From Rhizophlyctis rosea (lineage: Eukaryota > Chytridiomycota > Chytridiomycetes > Rhizophlyctidales > Rhizophlyctidaceae), in NCBI GenBank assembly GCA_027596075.1, contig JADGJC010000341.1, positions 1 to 40,906 on the forward strand: DNA of 40,906 nucleotides. Reading direction: 5' to 3'. The notes beneath the pieces were generated by a model. That model was given only the letters and a program-made list of their open reading frames with translations. It searched no databases and was not told where the DNA came from. Positions within the stretch are counted from its first letter, which is position 1, and every line of letters starts with the position of its first letter. Below, piece after piece: positions 18,600 to 29,556 of the stretch. A program made the position numbers and the translations under genes.

Positions 18600-21500
18600 G
18601 GTTACTCTTTGTTTTACAACTTTTCCACTTCCGCGGTTCTAACTTTTCTAATCGTGCGGTCAGAGCTCTCACGGCAGACCATCGGTAACTGATCATCCCT
18701 ATTTGGTTCATTGTCAGAAATTCGCCTTCCGGTGTACTAGTCTTATTGATAACATCGGGGAAACCCCCTTTCGACACGTCCTGAGCAATAAACCCAACTC
18801 GTTCATCAACACAGTCTTTGTACCTGAATCGTACGGCTGGAATGCTCAAAAATATCTTCAATGCTTAGTCTCCTTGAATCTCCTTGATGTACCGCTTCAT
18901 CCTTTCATCAGAGACACAATCAAGTTGGGCATTCCCCAAAAACAGCATCCTTGTGTTCTTGTTCAGCACGAACTGATTGTAACTGTAAGTTGCTCCAGTA
19001 TCTGTACCGCTGCCTGCATTGGTGAAACAACGCACTCCAGAGTAACTGAACTGAAGACTTTTTCTCAACCCGGTGAGAATCATTGGGGCGTGGAAGATGC
19101 TACTTCCTTGAACGGTGAACGCTGCGTTGCTGAATTGCGTCAAGTCTGTGCAGTTCACCGTTGCCTGTGCTGTATTGGTGATCGTCACCCTTTGGTTCAT
19201 GGAGATCCCTTGGATGTTCAATGACATCATGTCAGTCTGACCAGTTGTGGATCCAAGAGTTCTCAAGTCCGTCACATTAGCCTGTGAAAAAATCAAATTT
19301 GATTCGGAACTGCAACAAATTTTGGGTGGTTGACCAAAGATCTTGCAAAGCCGTAACCTAAGTGTGACCTGTGCATCCAATAGGATCGCACTTTTCTCCG
19401 CATTGATCTGAATGATGTTGACCACGGTATCTGCCGTTGAGGCCCCTACGGTAACTGAAGTACCTATCTTGCTCAAAGCGGCTTGATTCAACCCAAGGAA
19501 TCCAGAGTTGTAAGATAGGGGCGAACTGATCGTCATCTTTGGCTGAAAGTTGCCATTGACCCACGATTTCCCGGGTATAGTATCGTTGTTGCTGCCAAAC
19601 GTGATATTTCCGCTAAACGTCAAATCCTTTGTGATGTTGACCAATGCGCCGGAAGGGCTCAACTGAATCACACCGGGCGATGTCAACGTCAAGGCGCCCT
19701 GTGAACTGGTCGCCGCTTGGTTACCACCAACTTACAATGTTGGAGTGTTGAGAATGCCATTTATCTGCGTTGTTGTTGAGCTGTTCCTGATTATTCATGA
19801 TGTTGTTGGAACGGAAGAAACCAAGCAATATCACACCATTGGGAACATCATACTTATGAACATCGCCTCCTGGGTCTCCCGGTACTGACCCTATGCGGAC
19901 TCGGGAACTCGATGGTCCTAATTCGATGCGTGAGTTTGAGTTGTTGAAGTATATGTCACTATTCAAAATAGCACCGTTGAGATTCAATGTTCCATTGACG
20001 TTCATCGATGCTACCTGGGTATTAGATATTGAACCCGCTTGCTGTGTGAACAAACAGAATAGATTGGTCATATTTCTCAAATCAATCCTGAAGGCTGCTC
20101 CTAAAAAAGAGGTGTTCTTACCGGTCAGACGGAAATTTCCTTCGACATTGATGATTGGTGTATTTGTCCCGGGAAGTGCCGTGCTGATACCTGTAGGCAC
20201 ATTTAGTGAGCCTAGGGACAGATTGCCCAACCCATCGAGGGTGGCGATGTTTGTCGTTCCGGCGTACCAACGAAAGTAGTTGCCGGAGATTTCCTGCGGT
20301 ACACCAAACCACATCGCAGCCGACATCATCCCAATGCTGTAATCAGCACCGCTACTGGAAACAGATGGATACAGAACGATTTTGCTACCTGAGCTCCTGG
20401 TCGTGAAGGAAGGCGCCGCAATCATCGTGTTGTTGATGCACAGTTGGTCGTAGATGTTGATAATACGAGGGGCTGCAGTCCCCGCTCCACGATGTCAAGA
20501 CCGTTGGTGGAAAAGACACTGTACCTGAGCTTCCCTGCGTTGACCTCCTTGGACTGATTGTAGCCAAAGTTGATGATCTGACCGCTGGGAATATTGATGC
20601 TTTGACCGACCGTGACGTTGCCGTATGTCTCGAAGTGGTTACCAAGGTACACCGTATTCTTGGTTCCCGGCATATCGAAGTAACAATATCCGGCGGCAGA
20701 TGTACCCGTCTTTCCGTTGAGGCCTGGGTAGATGTTCAAAGGGGTCGCCGTATTGTTGCCTATAGACACCACACTCTGTGTTGCCCTGAGTATTTCTGAT
20801 GGGGCAACAGTGGTGCTTCCGGTGGCGACCTGGACTGAAAAGTAAGCATCGCCATTTCCTGCATCCACTGCGAGCAACTGGACAGGTGGACTAGTACGCC
20901 CACTCCACGGAGACAGCATCACGCCCACTTTGTTCCCAGCCCCGCCTGCAGAATTGCCGATGTAAAGGTTTGGCAAGTTCCTAGAACCCGTCGCATTCAT
21001 TAGTTTCAAATTACCTACATTGTCCAAACTCATCAACTGTGTATTTTGATTCCACCAAAAATGGACTCCTGAAGCCGTTGTCACGTACTTGACAAAGCCT
21101 GTACTAGATGATCTTTGGTAACCGCCAATGACAATCCTAGTGTTCTGGGTTCCATCTGTGGCATTGGTGCCAAGGAGGGTGTATTCGGTCGTCGAGGATG
21201 CGAGTCCCAACAAGGGACTCGTAGCTTGCTTTGTGACAAAGGTGGTATCGACCTGGGACTTTGTGTAATAGTTGCTGAGATCGATTGCCAAATTGGAATT
21301 CACGATGGAAAGGGGCGCACTTGTTATGAGAGTGTTTTGCTTTTCGTTGATGGAGGTATTCAAGGTAGAGACAGTAGAATTGATGTTGGCCTTGCTGTAG
21401 AAAGAAGCGTTTGCGTCCCTGGTCTTGAAGTATGCCGACAAGTCGATGGTCAAAACGGTCGACTGGAACAACGCCATTGGGCTATTGACGGTCAGTTTTT

Positions 21501-24500
21501 GTGGATAGATTGCAGTGGCATTCGATTGTGAAAGGTAGTTTCCAGCGGCTGAAGTTGTTGTAAGATAAGCACTAAGATCGGCACTTACAACAATGGATGA
21601 CGAAAGTGACAACACTCCAGAGGTGGTGATGGTTCCTTGCTTTCCATTGATCGCCGTTTGAAGAGTGAAAATGTTGGAGTCCACATAAGTTTTAGTCCTC
21701 TAGGCGCTCAAGTCGATGGACAGGACACCGCTTGTGGACAATGCCAAGTATCCACCACTGATTGTGATCTTGTCCTGCTTCAAAGCGAGACTACTTGCAA
21801 CATCGGCACTCTTCGCATAAAGTATCAATGAATTACTCACAAATGGCTGCGTGCTGATGAGATCCGTTCCCCAAAACAAATTGGGTGTTGTGAGAGTGAA
21901 TCCGTTTGTGGAACTTGAAAACCTGTTGATCTGTTTGTGATCGGGGTAAAATGAACCCCCCGATTGATTAAAGTCCTAACTATTTAACAGGTTGGGGTTG
22001 TTGCTGATCGACCAAGAAGTGAACGTCAAGTTTCCTGCAAACGTCGACATTGTTGTCCAATTGAATGTCACCCACGGCAATATGACATCACCTGTGAACA
22101 GTCCCCTGTATAGAGAAAGTGGTGCCGGTAGCATACGTCCTACTGTAGTCGCCGTTCCGCTGCCCCATATCGTTGCTTGATTAATGATGCTCCCCGCTCG
22201 CAGATTGCAGTATCCAGGTCTTACCTGAATCTGACCTGACGATACTTGAGTGAGACGGTATGATATACAAGCTCCCGACAATGTGTATGTTCCTGCTAGC
22301 AAGCTTTGATATACCACTTTCGAGTATGTCACCTGTGATCCCGCAATCTTAGGATTGACATCTATCACCGACATTGTTGCGGGTGCCGTGTATCCATACT
22401 GGTCGCTGGTGTTTGTGAAATACAAGATGTTTGCTCCCGATGTGAAGGACTGCGCAGGACTAACGATAGTGCTTTGCCACCCTTCGATGGTGTTGTAATT
22501 TTGGGTCTTATCTTGGAAAGTGGATGTGCCTGCAACAATGAGATTTGACGAAGTTCCGACTTGTGTGACTTGTGTTTGCGTGGCATTCACGGAGAATGCA
22601 TTACCTGCCCTGGTCAATCCAGTCCCAGCAGTCGTCTTACATGTGCTAGCAGCGCCCGTCTGGCTGAGATAGGTGGACGCAGCAGTTGTCGAAAGAAGGT
22701 AAGGGCTCAAAGCACTGGATGTGATGAACCCCTGGGCGTTGACATTCAATTGAGTAGCCAATTGCAGTCCATTGCTATACACGTTTTTACCAACCCACAA
22801 CGAGTGCGCTATCCCGACTCCACCTGGCACAACGAGGTCACCTGTGTATGGACTCGTGCTGTCCACCGTGGCTCTCCCTGAACCCAACAATGGGACGATA
22901 GTGCAGTTTGCCGTGGTGTAACTCGGGTAGACTGTCGAGTTGTAATCTTTCGCATTCACAATGGAGAATCCATAAGTTCCGCTTCGGTTTTTGCCTGGGG
23001 AAATGCCTGATGTCCCTATCAATGTTCCCTTGCCTGTAGCTGAACCCACAAGACCCCCCACCAATCCTCCCAATATGCCCGCGCCTGCGCCGATGGCTTC
23101 AGTAATTGCAGTGTTTGCAAGTACACTCGCTCCTGCAACACTGCCGGAAGCAATGACTGACGCTCCTGCTCCACTAACCCCACCCGCCACCGCACCCCCA
23201 AAAATACTCACCAGACTTTGCGCCAATCCCTGGAAAGCTTGACCGAGAGACTTGCCAAGATTTGTGAATGGGTTGTCACATGGCAGATCAGGACTCTGCG
23301 GTATGTCCAGGTTGTTCAAACGGTTGCCGAGCTGTTCTCTCGTGTCGGAGAGATTTCCTATGTTGTCTTTTTCGTTGTCCATTTGATTCTCCAAGTCATC
23401 TACTTTGTCGGTGATCTTCTGAGCCACACTGATGACACTCGCGGTCTTGATAAGTCCATTGCCGGCAGTGATCAAACAGGAAATGACGTTTTCTCTCACC
23501 TGATCATTGCCTTCAGGGTCTCCTCTGTAATTGCCGGAAATTCCGGCGACGTCTTTTGTCAAAGTGATTCCATCGACCGTCACATCTGGTCCCAGGGCTC
23601 CATCTATGGTCAATGCACCTGGAGGATCCACTTGAACAGACAATCCTTGACTTCCTTTCATCAGACCCGGTTCCGGTGCCAGGCAAAAGTCGGCACCTGC
23701 AAGATCGCAAAAGAGAGGTCCCAAGGGATCCGTCTCCCATTTCAACCCTACACCTGGCTCGTTCTCTATTGCACCGGTTGGGTGCAATCGGGTGTCCAAT
23801 CCCGACCGCGGAGCAACTTTGACACTTCCAGATGGATCAGTACGAACATCGAGACCAAGACCGGCATCGATTTTTAACCCGCCACTTGGGTCTACCTGTA
23901 CTTTCAAACCTACACCCGTCTCATTAAGTATCGCACCGGTTGGATGCAACCTTGTGTGGATGCCGACGCCTGGATCCAGTTTAATAGAGCTGCTGGGGTC
24001 GATCTGTAAGTCAACGCCGGATTGAGTGGCTTGTAAGGCGCCGCTACGGTTGAGTCGGACTGCGACATTGTTTGCTGGGTCAACCCAAAGGCTGGAAGGA
24101 TCGGTTCTGACTCTGACGATTCTGCGTCCTTCGATGGGTGTAGAAATGTCGATACCCGTTTCCAGGCCCGCTTGATAGCAGTATTGAGTGTAACCCACAC
24201 TTGCGACAAAATTGGTAGGCAGGACATAGCTTGCTTGTACCTTAACGAACGGGAAAGACAAAGTTTCAGCTCCGTCAAAGGTGAACAATCCGGTGGTATC
24301 GAAGCCAGAGTCAATCCCACAGTACGGGATTCTGGTACTTCCCTGCAAACGGATCCCCAAAACACCGCCTGTTTGCTGAAAGTCATTTGATACGTCAACT
24401 TTGATGACTCTCAGCTTCACATCGGTCTCGCCTGCCAACAAGACTGACTTCCGGATGCTCACCGCTCCCTGGCCCACAAGGTTCAAATCGATGGTCTCCA

Positions 24501-24945
24501 ATTGGCCGTCGTCGTTCACCTTCAAATCATCCGTTTTGTAATCCAACACCATATTCGAGCCTATCGGGTCACTGGGGTCGCTGGTCAGATCCAATAGCAA
24601 CTTTAAAGGTGCCGTCGCGCGCATGTCGAGGTCGTTTTGTGTGAAAAGGATGCGTGGGACAACTGACAGCTTCCCCTGTGGTGAAACCTGAAGCGTAGAG
24701 TCATATTGAAGTCCCAGAGTCACCTGGCCTGCGTCATCTTGTGCGATCAAGGGTGCATTGGTGGCGATTTGATTCACTTGCAACGGGCCAAATTCATACA
24801 CTAAGTGATTGGCATAGATCGATCTAAAGGGTGTGTTTAGGGATCCAATGTCCACACTGAGCCCCATAGGATCGATGCGATCCGATATGTACCCATTGAA
24901 TAACAGAGGGTGGTCAATCTCATAGAGTCCACTTTGGACCTTCAT
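18586..24945 (-). pseudogene. Giant fibre protein: beta-spiral shaft, tail-fibre repeats, S74 chaperone end
   Basis: A receptor-binding fibre of about 2,100 codons, starting MKVQSGLYEIDHPLLFNG. Residues ~280-420 hold repeats of the type GVGIHTRLHPTGAI / GLKIDAGLGLDVRTDPSG, like the triple beta-spiral shaft of adenovirus or reovirus fibres. Then follow a coiled coil (KVDDLENQMDNEKDNIGNL) and a Gly/Ala-rich hydrophobic stretch. Next come tail-fibre repeats such as IDLSNYYTKSQVDTTF. The C-terminus is a peptidase-S74 intramolecular chaperone (SDERMKRYIKEIQGD...VGFIAQDV), which trimerises and then cleaves itself off. Breaks: TAG 21976-21978, TAG 21700-21702 (a Tyr position in sister repeats), frameshifts near 20480 and 19715, and TAA 18865-18867 inside the S74 domain. 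Confidence 0.85.
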
Positions 24946-25011
24946 ACTTATTACGAAATGACAAACACTTTATTTATGAACTGAGTTTTACATACAAATA
25001 TATACATACAA

Positions 25012-25895
25012 TCAATCGGACTCCGTGTCGGATTCTGAAGACTCAGAGTCCTCCTCAGAATCGTCAGATTTGGACTAGTTACATCACAAGTCACAGCAAT
25101 CGGAGCAAACGACCCCTTGGTCCGCACATTCCCCACAGTTGGTTTCGTGCCGACCCCCACATCGCTCGCAATCGTAGGGTTGCTCATAACACAAGTCATC
25201 GGCACACTCCTGGCACACTTGGCGGTTGTCACAACAAGTCATACAATCGGTTTCGTGGCCTTGCCCGCACCGGGGACAATAATGGTAAACTGATCCATTG
25301 CACAACCAATCCACGCGTTCATCGCATAACCTTTCATTATCGTGACAGTCTATACAACCCGTGTTGTGCGACTCACCACACCACCTCCAATGAATGTTGA
25401 CGCAGCACCGAGTAAACTCTTCGCTCCAATGAAACTTGCAATTACAGCTTTTACATACCCAGAAAAACCGTTGCTCGTGGTACCCATACTGATTCAACTC
25501 GCACAACTTGGCGCAACACTGTTTGCACATATGACGGTTGCAGGTATTGTTTGATGGACGTTTGTCAAAGTGAGGACACCTCCAACACACGCTGTTGTTG
25601 AACTGGTCACATATACATTCGAAGGGGCAGCGGTCACAGGACTCACAAGCAGAAAGCACGTTGACTTCCCCGTTATAGTGCCAGGGTTAAAGTCATCTTG
25701 CGGGTTTTGGACTCAAAAGTCAAAGTAAGCGCCACGGCGCTTTTGCATGATGTCGCGGAACTGCATGTAAGGGCTCCTCGTGGAGCAACATGTACTAGCT
25801 AAAGTCGCCCTGGTCTTAGGGTCGCAATGTTCCAGTACGGCGTAGATAACGTCATATTTTTGGAAAAACTGGTCTGTTATCAACTTCACTTCCAT
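25012..25895 (-). pseudogene. F-box-like N-terminus plus Cys-rich zinc protein with acidic tail, broken
   Basis: Starts MEVKLITDQFFQKYDVIYAV at 25895; DVIYAVLEHCDPKTRATLAS resembles an F-box. After a TGA (25713-25715) and a frameshift near 25665 it enters a Cys/His-rich region of ~190 residues. This has many CxxC pairs and a repeated unit seen as CPRCGQGHETDCMTC and CERCGGRHETNCGEC. TGA 25084-25086 and TAG 25075-25077 interrupt the passage into a strongly acidic tail (SKSDDSEEDSESSESDTESD) that ends at 25012. Architecture suggests a zinc-binding ubiquitin-pathway or regulatory protein; this is inference. TTTATT just downstream (minus-strand AATAAA) could be its polyA signal. Confidence 0.65.
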
Positions 25896-26212
25896 GGTTG
25901 TACTGTTGGGTAGGAGGTGTCTTTGGGCCTCCCCAACCCTTATTTATGTTGATGGCTTGTGCATCGGCTTGGGAGGATAAGCCACAGCGATCGGACATCC
26001 AAGCCACACCGATGCAGCTGCGGCTGCGCCCTGCAGCCTCATCGGACAAACAGTGGTGACCCCTTGTGAATCCTTTTTGCATCGGTTTCATTGATCAGTT
26101 GACCCCTAAGCCACACCGATGACGCTGCAACAGCTTCATCGGATTCCTGGGTGGGAGGATCATTATCTATAAAGGGGAGGGTGGCCTGTTTCATTCACCT
26201 CCATCGTTCACC
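25896..26212. promoter_or_regulatory. Divergent promoter with AAGCCACACC palindrome units and TATA box
   Basis: This gap lies between the leftward F-box/Cys-rich gene and the rightward gene at 26213. It contains AAGCCACAGCGATCGG (25979-25994), a full unit starting CAAGCCACACCGATGCAGC and ending CTCATCGG (26000-26045), and AAGCCACACCGATGA...CAGCTTCATCGG (26108-26142). Each pairs CCGATG-xGCTGC with GCAGC-TTCATCGG as an inverted repeat. TCTATAAAGGGG at 26166-26177 is a good TATA box about 45 bases before the ATG. The repeats match 1327-1452. Confidence 0.65.
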
Positions 26213-27271
26213 ATGTCCAGCAACGAGGCACCCTCCATGTCAGATGCTACACCTGCGACTAACGCCATGGACGAGCTCATGCAAAAGTTGAAGAATGGTC
26301 CTGACCCCATGGAAGGCCAACTGAGTGGACTGGCGTGGCTGCAGTATCTTGCAGTGACGTATTCCCATCCCCTTCACCCCAGCGTGCCGGAAACTTTGTC
26401 GTCGTTGAAATGCAAATCACCAACTGATGAAGAAAAGTTTCTCGACTACATTAACCTTAATAGGAAGGCTAAGAATGAAGAGATAGAACGTCGCATAAAC
26501 GTCATACATGAGAGCACCGGTTACTTCATGGAGTCTCGTCAGGAGCTCAAGCGTTTCATGGAAGAGGGGTGGTTGAAGGTTGGCGATGACGAGAGGCTTG
26601 TTTTGGACAAGGCCAATCGAAAGAAGAGGCTGGAAGATGGACAGGAAGAGCTCATACAAAAGTACATGCCGCACAAGGAAGGGGAAAAGACGGCGGCTAG
26701 ATACGCAGCTGACATGGCCCGTGCTTTGCGTGAAAAGAACTTCCGCTTCAATAAGGACTTTGGCGACCGCAAGCAACCCGTGGGTACTCCTGTCAAACGG
26801 CTGAAAAATTTCCTTTGTAGGAAGGATGACCTCCGCAACGTCACCGTAACCGCCACTATGTACGGCACCCTCACATTACATCGAGACTTTATTGATGTTA
26901 CAAATACTGACGAGGATTTGAAGAAGGCCTTCCAAAACGGCCTGAAGAATCTAAAAGAAATCCATAACCATTACCGTGAATTGAGAAAAGTATTCAATGG
27001 TCCTTACCATTTCTTCATAGATGCCGAATCTTACATTCAGCGTATAGCGCGGAGTGTTTCCTTAGACCGAGATGGTGGGCAGGATATGTTGAAGAAGTGG
27101 TGGGAGGATCCTACACGGCAGAGGATCCCTACGGAAGATTACAGGGAAGAGTTGGAAGACCTCGTGTCCACCATTTTGGAGAACAAGGACATTACAGAGG
27201 CTGAGAACAAGATGAAGAACAAGGTCAAGAAGCGTAAATATGACCGTCTCATTGATGACAACGTAGACTAG
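26213..27271 (+). CDS. Intact hypothetical 352-residue coiled-coil protein
   Basis: One uninterrupted frame, MSSNEAPSMSDATPATNAMD to a Lys-rich helical end (KNKVKKRKYDRLIDDNVD). The protein is mostly charged helix (DKANRKKRLEDGQEELIQ, LKEIHNHYRELRKVF), with a possible globular centre (NVTVTATMYGTLTLHRDFID). It has its own TATA box and repeat-bearing promoter, distinct from the capsid genes, which could mean a different expression class. It ends four bases before an inverted-repeat terminator-like element. I do not recognise the family. Confidence 0.75.
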   Translation: MSSNEAPSMSDATPATNAMDELMQKLKNGPDPMEGQLSGLAWLQYLAVTYSHPLHPSVPETLSSLKCKSPTDEEKFLDYINLNRKAKNEEIERRINVIHESTGYFMESRQELKRFMEEGWLKVGDDERLVLDKANRKKRLEDGQEELIQKYMPHKEGEKTAARYAADMARALREKNFRFNKDFGDRKQPVGTPVKRLKNFLCRKDDLRNVTVTATMYGTLTLHRDFIDVTNTDEDLKKAFQNGLKNLKEIHNHYRELRKVFNGPYHFFIDAESYIQRIARSVSLDRDGGQDMLKKWWEDPTRQRIPTEDYREELEDLVSTILENKDITEAENKMKNKVKKRKYDRLIDDNVD

Positions 27272-27274
27272 CGA

Positions 27275-27399
27275 TCCTAGCCTGTATTTTAGTGTTTTCA
27301 GTTTGTTGTACATCATCGTTTTAAAAAAAAAATTTCATTATTTGTTTTTATTTTTAATCTGAAGAGAGACCCCCTAAAACGAGGCTAGCGAGACTAGTG
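27275..27399. terminator. CTAGCCT inverted-repeat element, copy 2, between convergent genes
   Basis: The left arm TCCTAGCCTGTATTTTAGTG (27275-27294) starts four bases after the stop of the 26213 gene. The right arm CCCCTAAAACGAGGCTAGCG plus AGACTAG (27371-27397) ends just before the ATPase stop at 27403. The core is very AT-rich (A10 run, TTTCATTATTTGTTTT). Position and symmetry fit a bidirectional terminator or polyadenylation region. Confidence 0.65.
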
Positions 27400-27402
27400 T
27401 TT

Positions 27403-28110
27403 TCATATCGGTTCCGTAAAGTTCTTTTTGAATGTATTTTCACTTTCGGAGTCCATATCCACAAAAATGAAATCATAAGGCTTTGTTGTTGCCTTTTTTA
27501 CAAGTGTTTCAAACTTTTTTGGCGTGAAATGGCAGCTGAGGTCATTGCTGATTTTTCTGAGTGCCCTGTTGTCCAACGCCCAAATGCACCAATAACTAGA
27601 ATTTCTGAATTGAATGGATGTCAGCATAGTGACACTTTGTACGCAACAGATGATACTGCAGTTATACTGCCTTGCCGTGGAATAGTAAATCTCCACTTGC
27701 TTCTTTGCTTCCTTTGTTTTACAGAATGGGCCGCTGTCATCCAACACTAACAACATTGACGAGTTCTTGGGATCACTCAAGTACCGCCCTTTTTGGATCT
27801 GCAAGGTGTTCTCCAAAGTGTCGTTGTTCACGTTGTCGGAACACAGCACATTGTCCAACTTGTGCAAACTGGTATTCGTCCTATCCAAAAAGACAGTCGG
27901 CGAAAGGATCACTATTGAATTAAGGGCTTTTTTGTATCCGCCGTTCAGGATCATATTACACACCAGATTAGACTTGCCACTTTTCCGGTTTCATAGGAGC
28001 GTACAGGCAAACCCTCCTCTACTTGGTTTGGGGAGTCCATCGACGATCATACTGAAGTTCTGTGGTGCGGCGTGCTTGAACTTTATCGGTTGGACTTCAA
28101 ACTTTCCCAT
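27403..28110 (-). pseudogene. A32/FtsK-HerA-like genome-packaging ATPase, TGA in the P-loop
   Basis: The motor that drives viral DNA into capsids. It starts MGKFEVQPIKFKHAAPQ at 28110 with the context GTAAATG. The Walker A motif should read GNRKSGKS, but the first Gly codon is TGA (27991-27993), presumably from GGA. Walker B is SMLLVLDDSG, followed by the downstream Gln/Arg motif region IICCVQSVTMLTSIQFRNSS. At about 235 residues the length is right for the small A32-like ATPases of Polinton-like viruses. The rest of the frame is intact. It diverges from the penton gene across 45 bases, a typical morphogenesis cluster. The nonsense codon would abolish the N-terminus and P-loop. Confidence 0.85.
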
Positions 28111-28155
28111 TTACTCATTGACATAAAACATTAACGGGGGTATACATTTAAAGCG

Positions 28156-28881
28156 ATGATGTACCGTGAACTCTATTGTAACTCCATCCAGACGCCCAAT
28201 GTGTCCCGACCCATCTTCCCCGTCCCCGGAATCTATATAGCCAAGTTCAAGATCCTCTCCGTCAACCTGTGCGTCTCGTGGGACCCCATCTCTTCCACCA
28301 ACAACAAAGTCAACTTTGTGGAGGCAGGGTCGCCGGCTGTGGTAAGGACGGCGGTCATTGCACCGGGGACTTATTACGTGAGCAACATGGAAGATGCTTT
28401 GGCGAGCGCAATGACCGCCTCTGGCACCCAAAGTTATACGGTGACGTATTCCGAAAAGACGAGATCTTTGACCATCAGCGCCTCAGCGCCTTCTTCGATC
28501 AATGGGAGTACTTCAGGGTCAACGGCTCACAAGGTTTTAGGGATCTCACGTTATGCCAACACCGCCACCAGAACGACCCTCACATTGCCAAACACCCTGG
28601 ATATGACAAACAACACATCATCCACGTTGTCGAGCGGTTATGCGCATTATCTCGGAGAACAATCGATCAATTGCCTCGCATCAATTGATGTCACAGCGCC
28701 CACCAATGGCATCGTGACGTGGGAAAACGGGACGGGTGGGTGGTTGGAGTGCGCGCAGACTTTGCAAATGATAGACTTTGTGCTCGTGGATTCCGGCACC
28801 GGAAACGTTTTTGACACCAGAGGTCAGAACTTCTTTGTGCGTGTGGGCATCTACGACGACGCAGGTGATGTGGTGGAGTGA
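28156..28881 (+). CDS. Penton-like minor capsid protein (single jelly roll), intact
   Basis: A 241-residue beta-rich protein, MMYRELYCNSIQTPNVSRPI. It contains APGTYYVSNMEDALASAM, SYTVTYSEKTRSLTISAS, a Ser/Thr/Asn-rich loop, AHKVLGISRYAN and NFFVRVGIYDDAGDVVE. The pattern of a GxYxxxxLxxAL helix followed by YxVxYxxxTxxLTI strands and a later lGF/lGI element is typical of penton proteins of Polintons, virophages and related viruses. It sits between the packaging ATPase and the major capsid gene, which supports the call. ATG-ATG tandem start; I use the first. No interruption. Confidence 0.62.
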   Translation: MMYRELYCNSIQTPNVSRPIFPVPGIYIAKFKILSVNLCVSWDPISSTNNKVNFVEAGSPAVVRTAVIAPGTYYVSNMEDALASAMTASGTQSYTVTYSEKTRSLTISASAPSSINGSTSGSTAHKVLGISRYANTATRTTLTLPNTLDMTNNTSSTLSSGYAHYLGEQSINCLASIDVTAPTNGIVTWENGTGGWLECAQTLQMIDFVLVDSGTGNVFDTRGQNFFVRVGIYDDAGDVVE

Positions 28882-28939
28882 AAATCTCAAAAGTCGGGAC
28901 ATGCGGGACTAACCCAACTGTCCCATTTTTGCGCAAATG

Positions 28940-28988
28940 TTGCTAGTTCTAGCAAATATTTTCTTGACAAGTTGCTAGAACCAGCGAA
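28940..28988. promoter_or_regulatory. Palindromic operator-like pair TTGCTAG-TT-CTAGCAA
   Basis: A perfect dyad TTGCTAGTTCTAGCAA (28940-28955) is followed 16 bases later by a degenerate second copy, TTGCTAGAACCAGCGAA (28972-28988). The second copy ends four bases before the ATG at 28992. It could be a regulatory site for the downstream basic protein and MCP genes, or an RNA hairpin at the 3' end of the penton transcript. Confidence 0.5.
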
Positions 28989-28991
28989 TCT

Positions 28992-29518
28992 ATGAGCGAC
29001 GAACAAACCACTGTTCCGGTTGAGGAAGTAGAGGCGTCAGATGTGGCGCCCAAAGTTGAGAAGAAAAAGTCGGCAAAAGTCAAGATGACTCCGGCAAAGC
29101 TCGCCAATTTGGCAGCACCTAGGGCTGCTAGAGCGGAAAAAGCTAAGAAAATGTCCGTTTCGCAGAGGTAGAAGCGTGTGGAGGAAGAAGAAGCCAGGCT
29201 GAGGTCTATCATCAAAGAAGAAGTATCGCAGGAATACTTGAAGGAAATCGAAGAACTCAAGAAGCAATTCGCCTCTCTCAGGGAGAAACCCGCAAGTCCA
29301 CCACCCACCAAATCGAAACCAAAGCCCAAAACGAACTCGAAACAATGCCAAAACCCAAATCGGAACCCAAAAAGACCAAGGCTGCACCTAAAGGGAAGCC
29401 GGCACCAAAGAGGAAGGTGGCAAAGATAGCCGAGAATGATGACGACATTTACACATATCAACCCCCCTCAGGTGGAAATGCTAGCGGATTTGGGGATGGA
29501 TTTGGGTTATTCGGCTGA
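28992..29518 (+). pseudogene. Lys/Pro-rich basic virion-type protein, TAG and frameshift
   Basis: The frame starts MSDEQTTVPVEEVEASDVAP, then is rich in Lys/Ala (KKKSAKVKMTPAKLANLAA), hits TAG at 29169-29171 (SVSQR-stop-KRVEEEEARL) and continues through a coiled coil (EYLKEIEELKKQFASLREK). A frameshift near 29330-29345 leads into MPKPKSEPKKTKAAPKGKPA, NDDDIYTYQPPSGG and a C-terminus GFGDGFGLFG. The complete product would be about 175 residues. A basic, Pro/Lys-rich protein next to the capsid genes would suit a DNA-condensing core or scaffold role; this is inference from composition and position. Confidence 0.65.
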
Positions 29519-29556
29519 ACATTTGTGTTTTTTTCTGTAGGTCCTTATAAGCAAAA

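Noticed and set aside
23218..23877. Rightward open frame of 219 codons
   Set aside because: Antisense to fibre shaft and coiled-coil repeats; the repeat structure keeps the opposite strand open by chance.
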